Shown in pieces: positions 5,420 through 6,893 of a stretch of 6,893 nt of DNA. Position 1 is the first letter of the stretch, and each line of letters starts with the position of its first letter. A program made the position numbers and the translations under genes. The notes beneath the pieces are model-generated. The model saw nothing but the letters and a program-made list of their open reading frames with translations. It ran no database searches and was not told where the DNA came from. The DNA is from Spirochaetaceae bacterium. Lineage in GTDB: Bacteria; Spirochaetota; Spirochaetia; DSM-27196; Salinispiraceae. The stretch lies in the NCBI GenBank assembly GCA_007129335.1, contig SKVS01000193.1, forward strand, positions 1-6,893. The letters are read 5' to 3'.

Positions 5420-6893
5420 CCCGCTGCCACAGGGGCAGGGGTCGTTTCTGCCAACCTTTGGTTGATTGCGGGTAACCGGTGCCGCCACGGTCTGACCTGG
5501 CATGGGTCTCCCGGCAACCCTTGGCTTGGCTTGACCACCCAAGGGCTGACTGCCACCTTGCATCGGATTCTGTTGGGCAAATTGACCCATTTGTTGATGT
5601 TGGGTGGTGCCCTGTATTCTTGGAAGTGTTTTATTCTGATCGGTCAGACCTTCGGTTCTTACCAAGAACAGCTTCCGAGCTACTTCCTGACGAATATTGT
5701 ACAAAAGTTCATCGAAAATTTGAAAGCCTTCTATTTTGTATTCTAACAAGGGATTTTTCTGTGCGTAGCTTCTTAAATATACAGCTTCCCGGAGGGCTTC
5801 GAGATTTTCCAGATGATCCTGCCATCGGATATCTATGGTCCGTAAGTACTCAATTCTTAAACCACCGTTTAACCTTTCGGCTCCAAGAAATTGTTCCTTT
5901 TTCTCTACAGTGGAAGCAAGGTCTTCTAAAAGGGCTGGCATGACCTGATCATAGGGAAGTTCCATAAGAGCTTTTACACTCAATCCCGGAGTCCAGTATA
6001 TTTCGTCTTTCAGTTTTGCCAGACCTTCCTGTAACAGATCTTCGTCCTTCCCCCGTTGTTTAAGCCATGGTTCAAAGGAGTCATCGAGCAATTCCTGACA
6101 AAAACGAATTATTCTACTTTTAATTTCAGGATCAACCAGCAGATCTTCCCGTTGCTGATAAATGAATTTTCTTTGTTCGTTTAAAACATCATCGTATTCC
6201 AGAAGATGTTTCCGAATATCGAAGTTTCGTTCTTCTACTTTGTTTTGAGCCTTTTCTATAGCCCGGTTTAGCAGGGGATGGTTCAAGGCTTCACCGGGCT
6301 TCATCCCTACCTTTGCCATCATACCCTTTAAGTTTCTCGTTGAACCTCCGAATAGTCGCATGAGCTCATCATCCATGCTCAAGAAAAAACGGCTTAATCC
6401 AGGGTCTCCCTGCCGGCCGGACCTCCCTCGCAGCTGATTGTCTATTCGCCGGCTTTCATGCCGTTCAGTACCAATAATGTATAATCCACCCAGGTTTTTC
6501 ACCTCTTCGTTCTGGGGTCTCCATAGTTCCATTTCCCGTTTCAGAATTTTCTGGTATTCTTCTTCCGTTGCTTCTGTACCAGCTTTTCTTCGTGCACGGT
6601 ATTCTGAATTTCCACCGAGTTTAATGTCGGTACCCCGTCCTGCCATATTTGTTGCTATGGTAATGGACCCTTTTGCTCCGGCTTCAGCTACTATGAGCGC
6701 TTCCCTTGCATGGTTCTTTGCATTGAGTACCTCGTGACGAACCCCTCGGCGAGTGAGTATTGCAGAAAGTATTTCTGATTTTTCTATGGAAACGGTACCT
6801 ACGAGAATAGGCTGACCTTTCTTATTCACTTCCTGGATTTCATCGCAAATAGCTTCAAACTTGTTTTTTTCATCGAGGAAAATAAAATCATCC
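5390..6893 (-). CDS. secA: Preprotein translocase ATPase SecA, C-terminal about 500 residues (5' end beyond window)
   Basis: SecA is the ATP-driven motor that pushes unfolded preproteins through SecYEG. The frame stays open to the right window edge: the GTG at 6829 is an internal codon, and 21 further codons ([15 protein letters not shown] and onward) match the run-up to the second nucleotide-binding domain. Visible parts, numbered within this 500-residue fragment: [15 protein letters not shown] near 26-40; helicase motif [11 protein letters not shown] (81-90); motif [13 protein letters not shown] (153-163); the helical wing/scaffold region with [16 protein letters not shown]; a Gln/Gly/Pro-rich linker of roughly 70 residues; and the zinc-binding SEC-C tail [17 protein letters not shown] at the very end, which in the family contacts SecB or the ribosome. 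About the N-terminal 400 residues, with the Walker A and B motifs, lie outside. The gene converges on the small plus-strand gene with no bases between the stops. Confidence 0.97.
   Translation of the reverse strand, partial: DDFIFLDEKNKFEAICDEIQEVNKKGQPILVGTVSIEKSEILSAILTRRGVRHEVLNAKNHAREALIVAEAGAKGSITIATNMAGRGTDIKLGGNSEYRARRKAGTEATEEEYQKILKREMELWRPQNEEVKNLGGLYIIGTERHESRRIDNQLRGRSGRQGDPGLSRFFLSMDDELMRLFGGSTRNLKGMMAKVGMKPGEALNHPLLNRAIEKAQNKVEERNFDIRKHLLEYDDVLNEQRKFIYQQREDLLVDPEIKSRIIRFCQELLDDSFEPWLKQRGKDEDLLQEGLAKLKDEIYWTPGLSVKALMELPYDQVMPALLEDLASTVEKKEQFLGAERLNGGLRIEYLRTIDIRWQDHLENLEALREAVYLRSYAQKNPLLEYKIEGFQIFDELLYNIRQEVARKLFLVRTEGLTDQNKTLPRIQGTTQHQQMGQFAQQNPMQGGSQPLGGQAKPRVAGRPMPGQTVAAPVTRNQPKVGRNDPCPCGSGKKYKQCCGR

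Noticed and set aside
5479..5943. Plus-strand open frames opposite the secA 3' half
   Set aside because: They are antisense to a clearly conserved SecA frame and overlap each other in different frames, with unstructured translations.
6827..6829. GTG at 6829 as a true start, making secA a short 479-residue protein
   Set aside because: The same frame continues upstream without a stop to the window edge, and the upstream residues match the normal SecA sequence before the second nucleotide-binding domain. The gene is cut by the window, not truncated.

Overview
The window is chromosomal and gene-dense, with moderate base composition. It reads as core cell-envelope, secretion and motility territory, not a mobile island. 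The gene set suggests a motile, diderm bacterium, most likely a spirochaete: a motility-associated-factor (Maf/DUF115) glycosyltransferase, a class B penicillin-binding protein with a PASTA tail, a membrane-anchored LysM/M23 peptidase, a GGDEF protein and a SecA with a SEC-C tail. The phylum is an inference from gene style; no rRNA or other decisive marker is present. I see no insertion sequence, integrase, CRISPR array or tRNA.

Layout from left to right. Bases 1-76 hold the last codons of a plus-strand GGDEF (diguanylate cyclase type) gene. Bases 77-274 are non-coding but rich in inverted repeats. On the minus strand they end in a clear intrinsic terminator (75-112) that serves the minus-strand genes to the right. 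Next comes a two-gene minus-strand operon, transcribed right to left: a class B PBP (2037-3932), followed by a Maf-family protein (275-2044) whose start overlaps the PBP stop in an ATGAATGA junction. Divergent from the PBP, with only 25 bp between the annotated starts, is a plus-strand M23 peptidase with two LysM domains (3958-5211). It is followed by a very small plus-strand gene (5279-5389) encoding a 36-residue peptide with a signal-like hydrophobic N-terminus and a strong ribosome binding site. The stop codon of this small gene directly abuts the stop codon of secA, which runs on the minus strand from beyond the right edge to 5390. A hairpin spans both stop codons.

Functionally, the central divergent pair places a peptidoglycan-synthesising transpeptidase back to back with a peptidoglycan-cleaving endopeptidase, so joint control of wall growth is plausible. 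The Maf protein is co-translated with the PBP and may glycosylate flagellin. SecA would drive export of envelope proteins. Most of the window is ordinary. The parts that deserve a second look are the structured region at 77-274, which has the geometry of a transcription attenuator on the minus strand, the 36-residue peptide gene, and the very tight divergent and convergent junctions.
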